NCBI GenBank assembly: GCA_015680905.1
Contig: CM027382.1
Coordinates: 13,365,501-13,429,500, forward strand
DNA: 64,000 nt
Direction: 5' to 3'
DNA from: Coptis chinensis
Lineage: Eukaryota; Streptophyta; Magnoliopsida; Ranunculales; Ranunculaceae
Of the stretch, positions 36,492-46,615 are shown one piece after another; positions within the stretch are counted from its first letter, which is position 1, and each line of letters begins with the position of its first letter. Position numbers and translations under genes: made by a program. A model generated the notes under the pieces. It ran no database searches, was not told the DNA's origin, and worked only from the letters and a program-made list of their open reading frames with translations.

Positions 36492-37663
36492 TGATAAGAG
36501 CCCAAAACTGTAGTTTTAACCCCTTAACAATCATACTTTTAGACCAATTATGTGAGTAATAATTAAAGAGTTAATACCGACACACGTGTTTTATGCATTT
36601 CAGGCTTCAAAGTTTATTATGTGCGTAAATGTGCCACTTTAGCGAGATAAAGGAGCAAAGGTCGGTTGCTAAGGAGTTCTGTGAATAAAAGCCAAGATTC
36701 AAGGAGAAAAGCCTTTGTAAAGCCCGGTCAAAAGTTGAAAAGTCAACACGGGCGTAAAACAAGACAAGTCGCCAGAACTTCCGGGCGCAGATCTTTGGAC
36801 TCGGATCCGGAATTGGGAGTAGCTTATGTCAAAACGACCGGCTCGAAAAGAGATTTCCAATGGTCCAAGCCTTGGCCCAATCAGAGGAGCAAAAGTGGAT
36901 GAAACATCTGTCGAAGCCAACTATAACTGAAGAGCCCATTTTGGACTAAAGAAATTGGGTTTTAGGCCCGATTTTCCGCCCAAAACATGGCTCCAAGCCC
37001 ATGCACGATTTTTGGATCTGGAAGTATAAAAACAAAAGCTTGACTCTTTGTTAATGGCAGTTAGGTTATGAAGCTAATGTTAATGAAGTTTAGGGTTAGA
37101 AAAAGTTAGATCTAGATTAGTTAATTACTTAGTTTTCATTCTATTAATTAGTTTTATTCTTTGTTTTAGCTTAGTTATTTAAATCATTGAATATCATTCA
37201 TTAGATAAATAAAATAGTTGTTATTCATTCAATCATATCTTGTTCTTATTGTTCTATTAGATAAATAAAGTTAATTAGTTCTCCATAATCTAGTTTCATT
37301 TTCATTTATTTATTAGCTTAAATCATTAGATTTACTTATTTGTCATTATTAGTTTAATTCAATTATTGCATGAGTAGTTTCAAATTGAGTTTAAACAAAT
37401 AAAGTTCAAATCTTTATAATTGTTGGGAATGGTAGAATAGAAAATTCACATCAAATCATTACTCTCACCATTGTTCCTTTTGGGTTTGATTAGTTGAATT
37501 CAATTTAAGTCTTGAGGGTTTAAGAGTGGAACGAATCCTTACTCATTATATTGCATGATTATGACTTGAGAGTAAGAAGAATTGATTTAAACGTAAGAAC
37601 GGTAGGATTACGTATTAGTGTTGTTAACATGATATTAGGATTATACTATTTTTATATTTATCA
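36492..37663 (+). repeat. 3' LTR of element B
   Basis: A 1172-bp match to 27431-28622. It ends TTTATCA, followed by the duplication CGCGG (37664-37668). Confidence 0.92.
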
Positions 37664-37668
37664 CGCGG

Positions 37669-37914
37669 CGCAGGTTCTTTTGCTCCGTTTGCAGTCTGTT
37701 TTCTACAGCAAGTTCCGGTGATTCGCCTCGTACTATTGTTGAGTTCCGTTTGTGCAGAAATGTACTGGAAACATACGAAAATAAAACATCAGTAATGAAA
37801 TTTAGAAAAAAAAAACTAAAACAAATTGATATGAAGATTGAGAAGAAGGGTTCAATGAGTGTGGCTTTTCTCCATCTTCCTCTTCCCATTTGAATCCATG
37901 ACGGCGGTGCCATT
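37669..37914 (-). other. Element A 5' leader and primer-binding site
   Basis: The first internal bases of element A on the minus strand. The primer-binding site TGGCACCGCCGTC is the complement of 37900-37912, two bases inside the LTR. The remainder is a non-coding leader that continues at 27430 once element B is removed. Confidence 0.7.
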
Positions 37915-38519
37915 TGATGTGTAAGATTTAGTGGTGATAAGGGTTGTGTTGTTCATCTTAAACTCTTATGGTGGGAGGAATGGTTGGATGGATTGAAAGA
38001 ACTTGAAGAAAAATAATGGAAAATGCAAATAAAGTAAATAAAAGAAAATAAAAAGACTTTAATGTAAATTTAGGTTACACTACTCCTAACAAACCAAATG
38101 GTTTGGACCCTAATACATTGGATAACTAATTCTCTACATCTCTTTGGTTTATATAGGACACCATTTGCAATTATGCCCTTCCTTCTAGAAACAATCTTGT
38201 GGGATTTTGACCTAAGCCCATATAATAGAAATCTTGATTTTGGCTTTAGGTCCCTGAGTTAGTAGCTTTCAGTCTTGAGTCTTTGACTTTGACAGTTGAC
38301 TTTACTTTCCAGCATTGTTGCTCCTAAGCTGGAATCTTTTCAAGCAGTGTAAATAGCCATCCTTTTTGTGCTAAAATGCACGTATTAGGAATATGCGTCC
38401 TAAATGGCCTGTATCCTGCAAATGGTATCAAAAGCTATAAGTTGTCTGTTCATTAAGTATAAGAAGGGCATATTCGAAGCATTGTAAATATAATAAAACA
38501 CACATTTGGGGATTGATCA
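37915..38519 (-). repeat. 5' LTR of element A
   Basis: A 605-bp LTR homologous to 11006-11802 but lacking about 180 bp near its left (U5) side. It ends TTGATCA beside copia RT sequence. Confidence 0.83.
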
Positions 38520-39367
38520 TTTTATCAAAACATGATCCGGATATATGCCTAGCTTCAAATTTTCTTCCATAGGCGTGCTAGCTAGACTACATGCTGTCAT
38601 ACCAGTCTCACTTAACAGGTCTAAGGCATATTTTTGTTGAGATAAAAAAATACCTTCCTTTGATCTTGACACTTCAATACCAAGAAAATATTTCAATAGA
38701 CCAAGATCCTTCATCTCAAATTCTCGGGCTAGGTGATTCTGCAATGTGTTCCTTTCTTCTGGATCATTTCCTATTACTATCATATAATCAACATACACAA
38801 TAAGACATGTAATATTTCCTTTATTATGCTTCAAGAAGAGAGTATGATTTGAGTTACTCTGCTTGTATCCAAAAGTATTCATTGACTTCATGAACCTTCC
38901 AAACCATGCTCTAGGAGATTGCTTCAGACCGTATAGAGCCTTTTTCAACCCTACACATGTTTTTTCGTCTTTCCGCATATTATATTACATCGGGGTAGCT
39001 TTATGTATACTTCTTCTTGAAGGTCTCCATGCAAAAAAGCATTCTTCACATCAAACTGGTGCAATGGCCAGTCTAGATTCACCACCAGGGATATAAGAAT
39101 ACGAACAGTCTTGATCTTTGCTACTGGTGCGAATGTCTCTGTGTAATCAATTCCATAAGTTTGAGTATACCCCTTGCCGATTAGTCTGGCTTTGAATCGT
39201 TCAATGGTTCCATCTGTCTTATATTTGACTGTGAAGACCCACCTACATCCAACAGGTTTCTTTCCTTCAGGCAGCTCAACAACTTCCCAAGTTGAGTTCT
39301 TTTGAAGTGACTTCATTTCTGCATTCATTACTTCCTTCCACCTAGGATTTCTCAGAGCTTCCTGCAT
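38520..39367 (-). pseudogene. Reverse transcriptase of the outer copia
   Basis: Two minus-strand frames (39367-38951, then 38978-38517) together give a copia [48 protein letters not shown], then after a frameshift near 38960 KALYGLKQSPRAWF and, at 38781-38795, YVDY where the catalytic YVDD should stand. The second catalytic aspartate is lost, so the protein would be inactive even if the frame were whole. FLGIEVSRS and QQKYALDLL follow. The reading stops at the element A insertion and continues at 11005. Confidence 0.9.
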
Positions 39368-39391
39368 GTTAGTAGGGATAGATACAGTAGA

Positions 39392-40869
39392 TTATTGGTT
39401 CACAAATGACTCACTTTCCTTTGACAGTCTATGGTGGGATACATAGTTGCTCATTGGATACTTAGGATTGGAACTAAGGACATGTTCATAGTTAACTCTA
39501 GGTATACCTCTAGTGGCTCGGTTAGGTAGCACTTTTGGAAGAGATGGAGATTCAGAATGTATCTGGGATTCAGGAAAGGAATCAGCCTCAGAGAACAATT
39601 GGTTAGATGGTATTTTGTGAAGAGGAGAAGATGGTGGAGTCACTTCCATCTGATTCTGACTATTTACTCCATCTAAAAATTGCTCATTTAGCTTAGTTGC
39701 CTCCTTTGGACAGTCACCACTTTTATCCAAACAATTACCACTTGTAATATCCAAACTGTCCAAAGAAGGATTTAAAGTCGTTAATTCATTTCTATCCCCC
39801 CCCCCCTCGGGAATAGTATAGTACATGTCATTTTCATGAAAGATGACGTCAAGAGTGACATACATTTTTCATGACGGGGGATGATAGTAGCGGTAGCCTT
39901 TTTGAAGTGAATCATAAACAACAAAGACACATCGTAGAGCTCGCGGTTCCAGCTTGTCTCGCAAGGGTTTAGGAAGATGCACGAAGGCTACACACCCAAA
40001 AATTTTAGGTGATAAATTCGGGACAGTAGGAGCACTTACAGCCGAATGAAGGACATCAAAGGGAGTATGAAATTGTAGAGAGTTGGAGGGTACACGATTA
40101 ATGAGGTAAGTCGCAACACTGAGCGCTCCACCCCAGTAACTAGTGGGCATGTGAGCTCCAAACAAAGAAGCTTGGACAACTTCAAGTAAGTGTCGATTCT
40201 TGCGTTTGGCAACTACATTTTTCTATGGGGAATAAGGGCAAGTTGTCTGGTGAGAGATGCCATGTATCTGCAGATACTGCTTCAGGTCTTGATTAACAAT
40301 TCTCCACCATTATCAATGCGAAGAACTTGTATGTGAGATTGGTATTGAGTGGTGATCATCCTATGAAGTTTCTGAAACAATGAGCTAACTTCATTCTTTG
40401 ATTGCATCAAGAAAATCCAAGTCATACGTGTGTGATCATCAATAAATGAAACAAACTAATGAAAACCATTCAAGGAAGGGGTTTTGGTCCCCCATACATC
40501 AAAGTGAATCGACATAAAAGAAGTGGGACTTTTATTCATCCTTAATGGGAATGATACACGGTGACTTTTTGCAAGTTCACAAATGTCGCATTCAAAATAT
40601 GAAGTATTTGACTGAGAAAACAACTTTAGGAACAATTTTTTTAAGTATCCAAAAGACACATGTCGCATGCGTCGATGCCACAACCAAATTTCGGAGGACT
40701 TGTTAGTCTGATCCGTTGAGAGAGCTTGAGCCAACTGATGTGAGCTAGCGGGTTTCAGATCTAGGTAGTACAACTTCCCCTTTCTAGTACCACAACCAAT
40801 CGTCTTTCGAGTTCGGATGTCCTTAAAAACACAAAGGTTAGGCCAGAAAATCACAACACAATGCAACAC
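39392..40869 (-). pseudogene. Integrase of the outer copia
   Basis: The minus strand shows a GAG-pre-integrase segment (WHRRMRHVSFGYLKKL), the zinc-binding Cys pair (CDICELAKSHR), and the integrase core with HFDVWG (first Asp) and RIDNGGE (second Asp, near 40310-40325). Stops interrupt at about 40455 and 40240-40290. From 40165 the conserved end of the core (YWGGALSVATYLINRVPS, then FGCVAFVHLPK) is open again. A serine- and proline-rich linker to RT (39392-39865) has a run of ten C residues at 39798-39807, a likely slippage site. Confidence 0.88.
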
Positions 40870-41014
40870 AGGTTATTTGAGCAACAGATAATAAGTTATG
40901 GTTGAGGGAAGGTAAAACTAAGACAGAATCAAGATTCAAATTATGTGAAAGAGTAATCGAACATTCTCCAATCACAGGTGAGGGAGTGGCATTAGCGGTC
41001 ATAGACCGAACATG

Positions 41015-41330
41015 TTAACTATCAAAGGTCATGTGATTCGTAGCACCGGAATCAATTATCCATGTACTACTACTAATATTAGATGTAGAAGTATGGAGAA
41101 CCTTACCAATGTTACCTGAAGTAGCAATCAAAGAGGAAGCTTCTGCAACATCAGTGGGAGGTTTGGTCATGGCAACAGAGGCTTCGTGGTTTGGCTTCGA
41201 ATTGCGCTTGCACGGTGCCTTCGCTGGATCCCACCAATCTGGATAGCCAATCAAGTTATAACACCGTGCCTTTGTATGGTCTGTCTCACCGCAGTGAGTG
41301 CACAGACATTCGGGTTTGGCAGCACCTATC
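41015..41330 (-). pseudogene. Zinc knuckle and protease of the outer copia
   Basis: The CCHC knuckle CTHCGETDHTKARC is encoded at about 41260-41304. Then comes an open stretch of 79 codons ending in the copia protease motif WIIDSGATNHM (about 41030-41065), where the Asp is catalytic. A stop follows at 41012. The gag-protease order is normal for copia. Confidence 0.88.
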
Positions 41331-42060
41331 TCATAGCTACCTTTCTATGATCGTGCTTGGTTAGAATCAATTTTTGGAGCATATTGTCGAGACTGGGGCT
41401 TGGTGCGGTGAACCATCAAAGCGGAAGACTCGGGATTGTCTAGTTCACTATTTAAGGTAGCCCGGCGTATAACATCCTGTCGAACATTGGCATAGGTGTC
41501 GTCGAGATCCAACTTTGGGTCCTTTCGAAGAACTTCACCTCTGATCTGTTCGAACTATGCATCCAAGCCCCTTAGAAAGATGTGCACTCGCAACTGTGCG
41601 ACCAATTTCTTATATGTGAGTACATCATCAGGATCCTTCATGATAACTTTATCACGATAATCTAATTCTTGGAAAATTTCTACAAGCTCACTGTAATAGG
41701 TTGATAGAGGGTGACCAACTTGTTTGGTGGAGAAGGCACGCTGATTCAGTGTGAAGAGTTGTGTCTCATCCGATCCATCATAGAATACTTTGGCAAGAGC
41801 ATTCCATATCTCTCGTCCGGTACGCAGTCGCAGATAATGCTTCATTATTGTTGGTGACATGGAGGTCAGCAACCAACCCTTGACCTTTTGATTTTCAGCA
41901 AACCACTTTGCATAGGTAGCGTCGGTTTCCTTCGGTGGGTCAGTTTTGCCCATAATATATTCGAGCTTCTCACGCCCTGAAATTTGCATCTCCAATATTT
42001 GGGACAATACATCATAGTTACCTTAAGTGAGGACAACACCAGAATGGAAGCCAGAGTTTT
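41331..42060 (-). pseudogene. Gag of the outer copia
   Basis: The open frame of 150 codons at 41555-42007 holds the copia gag core: KLEYI-G, W-EN-KVKGWLLTSMSP, then IW-AL-KVFYDGSDETQLFTLNQRAF and YYSELVEIFQELDYRD. A stop at about 41552 splits it from the next segment (ending DNPESSALMV near 41400), which leads to the knuckle. An initiation codon upstream was not resolved. The TGT/TGG primer-binding site lies about 130 bp further upstream. Confidence 0.85.
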
Positions 42061-42191
42061 CGGATTGAATATGGATTATTGGGGTGGATGATTCGAGAGT
42101 AGATGATTCAGATTTGTCTGGGAGCCATATGGGTTCTTTGATGGTGGTTCAAACAATACAGAAGGTTTGTTCTTCGATGGTGAATACTAGA

Positions 42192-42204
42192 GGTTCTGAT
42201 ACCA
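42192..42204 (-). promoter_or_regulatory. tRNA-iMet primer-binding site of the outer copia
   Basis: The minus strand reads TGGTATCAGAACC immediately after the 5' LTR end (42205). It is complementary to the 3' end of initiator tRNA-Met with one change from the common TGGTATCAGAGC. Confidence 0.86.
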
Positions 42205-42423
42205 AGTCAAAAATAGTATAACACTCACATATATTTCTCTGCGAGATCATGGGCATAAATAGCCGATTCACATAGTTGAGATCCTAAAGTTTATGACCGA
42301 ATCTATCTATGTCAGAAGAGTGTATCTCTAATCTAGGAAAAACATCTTTACAATAAGGGAAACATATAATCAGTCTATATATGGAAGTATACCAACTTGG
42401 AATTACTTCTAGAATCATTAACA
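42205..42423 (-). repeat. 5' LTR of the outer copia
   Basis: A 219-bp LTR matching 286-504. It ends at the CAATC duplication (42424-42428), beyond which the OPT reading frame resumes. Confidence 0.92.
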
Positions 42424-42674
42424 CAATCCTCTTTAACTATATTGTTTACAAGAAGTTTAAAGGGTGGTGGAGTAAATACAACTATGTTTTCTCAAATGGC
42501 TTGGATGTCGATGTCGCCTTTATGGTTCTGCTGGCAAGTTTTACCGTTCAAATGAAAGGTGTGTATGGTGTGAATTGGTGGGGATTGGACTTGAGTGATC
42601 ATTGCACTCTTGCTACTTGTCCCACTGCTCTTGGTATAGAAGTAGATGGTTGCCCTATTTTTCATTATTAACGA
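42424..42674 (+). pseudogene. OPT oligopeptide transporter, C-terminal end
   Basis: The frame continues from 285 through the single CAATC copy: ...TTTI-LFNYIVYKKFKGWWSKYNYV. This matches the F-NY-V-R/K-WW-KYNYVLSAALDAG signature at the last membrane helix of OPT transporters. A helix (DVAFMVLLASFTVQM), then WWGLDLSDHC and CPTALGIEVDGCPIF, close the protein before TAA at 42672-42674. The C-terminal DGCP-F motif is characteristic of plant OPTs. The 83 residues here are intact, but the protein is divided by 42 kb, so normal splicing to the upstream part is doubtful. Confidence 0.88.
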
Positions 42675-43470
42675 AATATGCTTTGATTGATCAAACCTTC
42701 ATCAAAGTTAATGTAAATATGTAAAGACATTTTCCAGGGAATGATAGAGGCATGATTGTATTGTGCTACGGACATACATCTTTTATATATAGAGAGGGAT
42801 AGAGCCACTCCATCGATTTATAAATTGAATTAAGGCCCTATTTTTTGTGGATATGATCTTCTCACAATTGATAGTATGCTAAACTATTTCATCCTATTTG
42901 GATATGTCTAATCTTGCAAAAACTAGTGTTCAATTTTAAACGTTTATCTAACGGTCCAGAATTTTCCAATTTCATAATAACAATTGACTATGTTACACAT
43001 ATTTGGATGAGCCGAAATTCGGTGGGTATGTTATTCATGGTGGGAGAACATATCTACAAAATATCAGCCCTTAATTGAACGGGTAGGATGAGATTCAAGG
43101 GATACACTACTAACAAGCCTTGAGCACGCCAGATGGCATTTATAAGCGAACACTGATCATGCCTTAATGCTTTAAGAGATAATAGAGTGTGGTATAGATT
43201 ATCAAAGACACGCTATCATATGCAGAGTAGTTAAAGATATAAAATCAGGCTAAAACAAGCAAATTGAAAAAAATTCTGCGGTCATATGCAGCTACTGCCT
43301 ATTGCAACTGATTTAATTTTGCTATGCCAAGAAATATCCTAATTTGTCTTTTAAGCAAACCAAGTATGTGAATTCGATACTTCATTTCCCAAAAATTTAA
43401 AAGATAATGATGGTGGATCCATTGGTTATGGAAATATTATGTTTTTCGGTTTTGGACACAAAATTATGGA
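42675..43470. other. OPT 3' flank, nothing recognised
   Basis: About 800 bp of AT-rich sequence downstream of the OPT stop and before the copia-2 remains. No ORF, terminal repeat or RNA gene was recognised. The boundary with copia-2 is not defined by a duplication. Confidence 0.35.
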
Positions 43471-44450
43471 CAGAGGCAGGGCAATTAGCCATATGATCAG
43501 TAGCCCCCTGAATCAATTATCCATGAGTTACTATTTTCTGGCATAGTGAAATAGGCATGTAAATTACCTGACACATGAGTTGAGACATACTGACCTTTGC
43601 TAGATGGCATTGACTTAGTGAGTTGTTGAAGAATTTGACTCAACTGATGACTAATATCTGAGTTGGAAATTGATGTCTCGGTTACTACAACATGATCTTT
43701 CTTGGACAGTTCCCTTTTAAGGTGTGGATGTAATTCCCAACAATGGTCCTTGGTGTGCCAGTTTGTACCACAATGATCACAATGAGACGGTTCCCTTTTT
43801 CCCTCACCTTTTTCGAATCCCTGTGACTTCTTTCAAAAATCGTTTTCTGCAAGTAGTACAGTAGATTCAGAGATTGAAGACTTCAACTCGGAGTTCATGG
43901 TTTTCTTCCTTGTTTCCTCTCTCTGAATAGTGGCACAAATAGCAGCAAGTGAAAGAAGAGTGATTTCCATTATAATATTGCTTTCTAGATTTTCATATTC
44001 TGGTTTAAGACTATGAAATAATGCGAAGATTTTATCCTCTTCAGCCCGTTTCAAAAGAGTCTTAGCATCTGTGGTGTGTGGACGATATATGTTTAACTCA
44101 TCCCACAATTTCTTTAGATTCCCAAGGTGTTATGTAAAAGTCTTCTCACCTTGTTGCAAAACACCGATTGCAAGTTGAAGTTCAAAAACACGAGCAGAAT
44201 TGTTCTGGTTTTCGTATAAATCTTCAATTGAATCCCACATCTCCTTTACAGATCAAAGAAAGTAAAAATTCTAGCAATAGTTAACTCCATCGAATTGAGT
44301 AACCAAGATCGAACAAGCTGATCATTGGAAACCCAATTCTTATATTCGGCATCATCAATGGCAGGACACACCTTTGCACCGTTAATGAACCCTAGTTTCC
44401 TTTTGCCACCCAGAGATAACGAAACAGCCAAATTATATAGTTTGTTCCAT
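43471..44450 (-). pseudogene. Gag and protease remains of copia-2
   Basis: Minus-strand reading from the CACTA junction gives a copia gag: NGTNY, then VSLSLGGKRKLGFINGA (44431-44380), W-NDQLVRSWLLNSM, a break, MWDELNIYRP at 44108, AEEDKIFALFHSLKPEYE, then a CCHC knuckle (CDHCGTNWHTKDHC, about 43750-43790). The protease motif WIIDSG lies near 43510, immediately followed by a frameshift. Integrase, RT and a left-hand LTR were not found, so the 3' part is deleted. The N-terminal gag lies at 54852-54936, beyond the CACTA insertion. Confidence 0.85.
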
Positions 44451-46489
44451 TCACACTACTATATAAAAGCACATTAACCACAATATGCCAAATTGTATAT
44501 ACTACTGTATTTCCAATAACAGTGGGAAATTGACTTATACCACAGTACAATTAGCTTACCTAGTTTTGGTACAAATATATACCACTATTTTTGTGAAATA
44601 GTGGGATATAAGATGCCCATATACAACAAATTCGGCTAATTTCTTTTTCGGTGTTAGAATATCCCACTGCTTTGTCAAAACGGTGGTTTATACTTTTTCT
44701 GAAATTGGGTAAACCGTGGGAAAAGCAGTCTAGTCATTTTAGCGAAAGTGGCGAAACCAACCCCACTTGCACAGAAGAATAAAAAAGGAAAAACCGAAAC
44801 CGTCGAGCACTAAAACTCTGCCACTCTGTTATATTGTACCTTCACTAGGGTTCATAACAACGTTTTAAAATTAGTGCTGTTCTTCATCAAGGATAAATGA
44901 TATTGCAGGTTAGCTCGAACTCGGTTCCTCGTTCTTTGAAAATTTTGTTTTTCAATTATTAGGTATTTCAGTATAAATATTCTGACTTTTTTGTTTTTCC
45001 AATTTTTGATTATTAGGGTTTCTACTCTATTGCCTCTCTTGGGTTATTTGATATTTTTTTAGACATTGATCCTACTATTAGTGTAGTAACTAGACTTTGG
45101 TCTAAAAATGCTGAAATATTAGGTTTTAGTCCTACTTCTGCTACTTGACGGTGAACTCAGTTGATTGTGGTCAATCTGTTTGTTTTTCGTATATGGCCAA
45201 AATGACCCTAAACAAGGTTTGTTCGTTGATCTTTGACAATTAGAATCTCGGGAACTAGTAAGAACGGAAAACTCAGTGTTTGGTCTGCCACGTGTATTCT
45301 TGTGAAAATTTTGATTCGCCACATGTTGCTCCGTGATTAAATCACTAACGATTTGACAAAATCTGGCCATTGATATTTCATTTTGCACATCTCAACTTTG
45401 GCCCAATAACAGATGTAAGCCCAATAGCTTAACCAAACCCATTTAGTTTTATATCTTCTCTTCAACCCGTTTCATTACTGAATCAGGCTAAAAACCACCA
45501 ATAAATACCAAAATACAATTTTCTTCCAACTAATAAATACAAATAAGAACCATACCAATCTCAAAAAAAAAAAAAAAAAACTCCAAAATTCAAATAAAAC
45601 CAATTTTTTTCCTACTATTGAAAACACCAAACATTCAAACATTCTTGGGCGAAAAAATCGTCTGAGATTGTTGAGATTGAATTCACCAGAACCTGTAAAA
45701 GTTGTTGTCCATTTAGATTTTCCAACCCCCCGAAACTCAAACTGTTTTAACCATTATTATTTCCATTGATGGAATCACATTTGTGGTTGATGATTTTCGC
45801 TGTTTGGTAGTGGTGGAACATTCGTTGAAGTGTGGAATGAAGATGCAATTGTTTCCATGCATGGTGTAAGATTCAACGTCGAAAATGATGATTTAACTCG
45901 CTTGAGCCTGATTTAATTAGGGACTTATGGGTCATCTTCTTTCTAGTCCAATAATGGAGATTAAGGATGTGGGTATCGGCTGACAGAATCAAAGATTGAG
46001 ACTGTGATGGGTGCGGTTTTGAGATTGTGAACAAAATCGGCTAACAGAATGAAAGATTGGTTATTGACTTCTTGTTACTTAAAAAATGGAAACGGACGAA
46101 AGAGGGGGATATTATGGGTTTGTTTCAACCCAGTTGCAATTATTGGTGTGTTTGTTAACTGGCAAACTTTTAGTGGGAAAATATAAGATTTGCTAGTGTT
46201 TTCCCACTATAGATTTGCCAGACAAATTTATAGTGGGAAAATTTTAGTTTTGCCGGTGCGCAAAAAAGTTTATAGTGGGAAAATATAAGATTTGTCAGTT
46301 TTGCCAGTGTTTGTTTACATGGTTTTTCTCCAGTGGCAAATGATATTTCAATTTTTTGGAGATATTTTTTTTGGTTTTCAAACTCAATGAAGTATAACAA
46401 AAAATTAAATAAAATACAAATTAAATAAAATTAAATACAATACAACTCAACTTTAATAGTATCCATAGGATGTCTTCTCAAACAACCAT

Positions 46490-46615
46490 CGCAGCATAGC
46501 AGTAGCAGCAGCACACCACCGCCACTCCACCACACCCACCACACCACACCACCTAATTGTACACACTACACACACTACACACACTACCACACACACCAGC
46601 CCACTACACGTACAA
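46490..46615. repeat. CA/CAC-rich low-complexity tract
   Basis: A run of CAC, CCACC and CACACTA repeats. ORFs overlapping it on both strands are compositional artefacts. Confidence 0.8.

Larger units (their letters stand above)
27431..37663 (+). mobile_element. Athila-like gypsy element B, pol-deficient
   Basis: A plus-strand element of 10.2 kb with LTRs at 27431-28622 and 36492-37663 and a perfect duplication CGCGG (27426-27430 and 37664-37668). The order is LTR, primer-binding site TGGCACCACTACC, a long repeated leader, Athila-type gag, aspartic protease, a long stretch without pol, the GCTTGAGGACAAGC motif, polypurine tract, LTR. RT, RNase H and integrase cannot be found between the protease and the 3' LTR. 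The gag and protease have stops and frameshifts. The LTRs look very similar by eye, so insertion may be recent relative to its host element A. It is non-autonomous. Confidence 0.9.
11006..38519 (-). mobile_element. Athila-like gypsy element A (host of B, C and solo LTR D)
   Basis: A minus-strand element with LTRs at 11006-11802 (3') and 37915-38519 (5', with an internal deletion). The primer-binding site TGGCACCGCCGTC (complement of 37900-37912) sits 2 nt inside the 5' LTR. The polypurine tract GTTTGGGGGTAGT (complement of 11803-11815) precedes the 3' LTR. Just upstream of the tract is GCTTGAGGACAAGC, a sequence I associate with Athila-lineage elements. Flanks are GTTTG and TTTTA, so the duplication has decayed or was imperfect. 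After removing C, D and B, about 7 to 8 kb of its own sequence remains. I recognise no RT or integrase in it. Confidence 0.75.
286..42423 (-). mobile_element. Outer Ty1/copia retrotransposon carrying the nested insertions
   Basis: A minus-strand copia element with 219-bp LTRs at 286-504 and 42205-42423, flanked on both sides by the 5-bp duplication CAATC (281-285 and 42424-42428). In transcription order it has a primer-binding site complementary to initiator tRNA-Met (42192-42204), gag with a CCHC knuckle, protease, integrase, reverse transcriptase, RNase H and a purine tract before the 3' LTR. This is the copia order, with integrase before RT. RT is separated from RNase H by element A (11006-38519), and RNase H is itself cut by the LARD-like element (669-10474). 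The element's own sequence is only about 4.8 kb of the 42.1-kb span. Stops and frameshifts make it inactive. The two LTRs differ at about 11 positions by eye. Confidence 0.93.

Noticed and set aside
11001-38524. A perfect target duplication for element A.
   Set aside because: GTTTG and TTTTA share only three of five bases, so I rely on the LTRs, primer site and the interrupted copia reading instead.
42675-43470. Possible 3' LTR of copia-2.
   Set aside because: No stretch here matches the LTR at 55003-55440 by eye.
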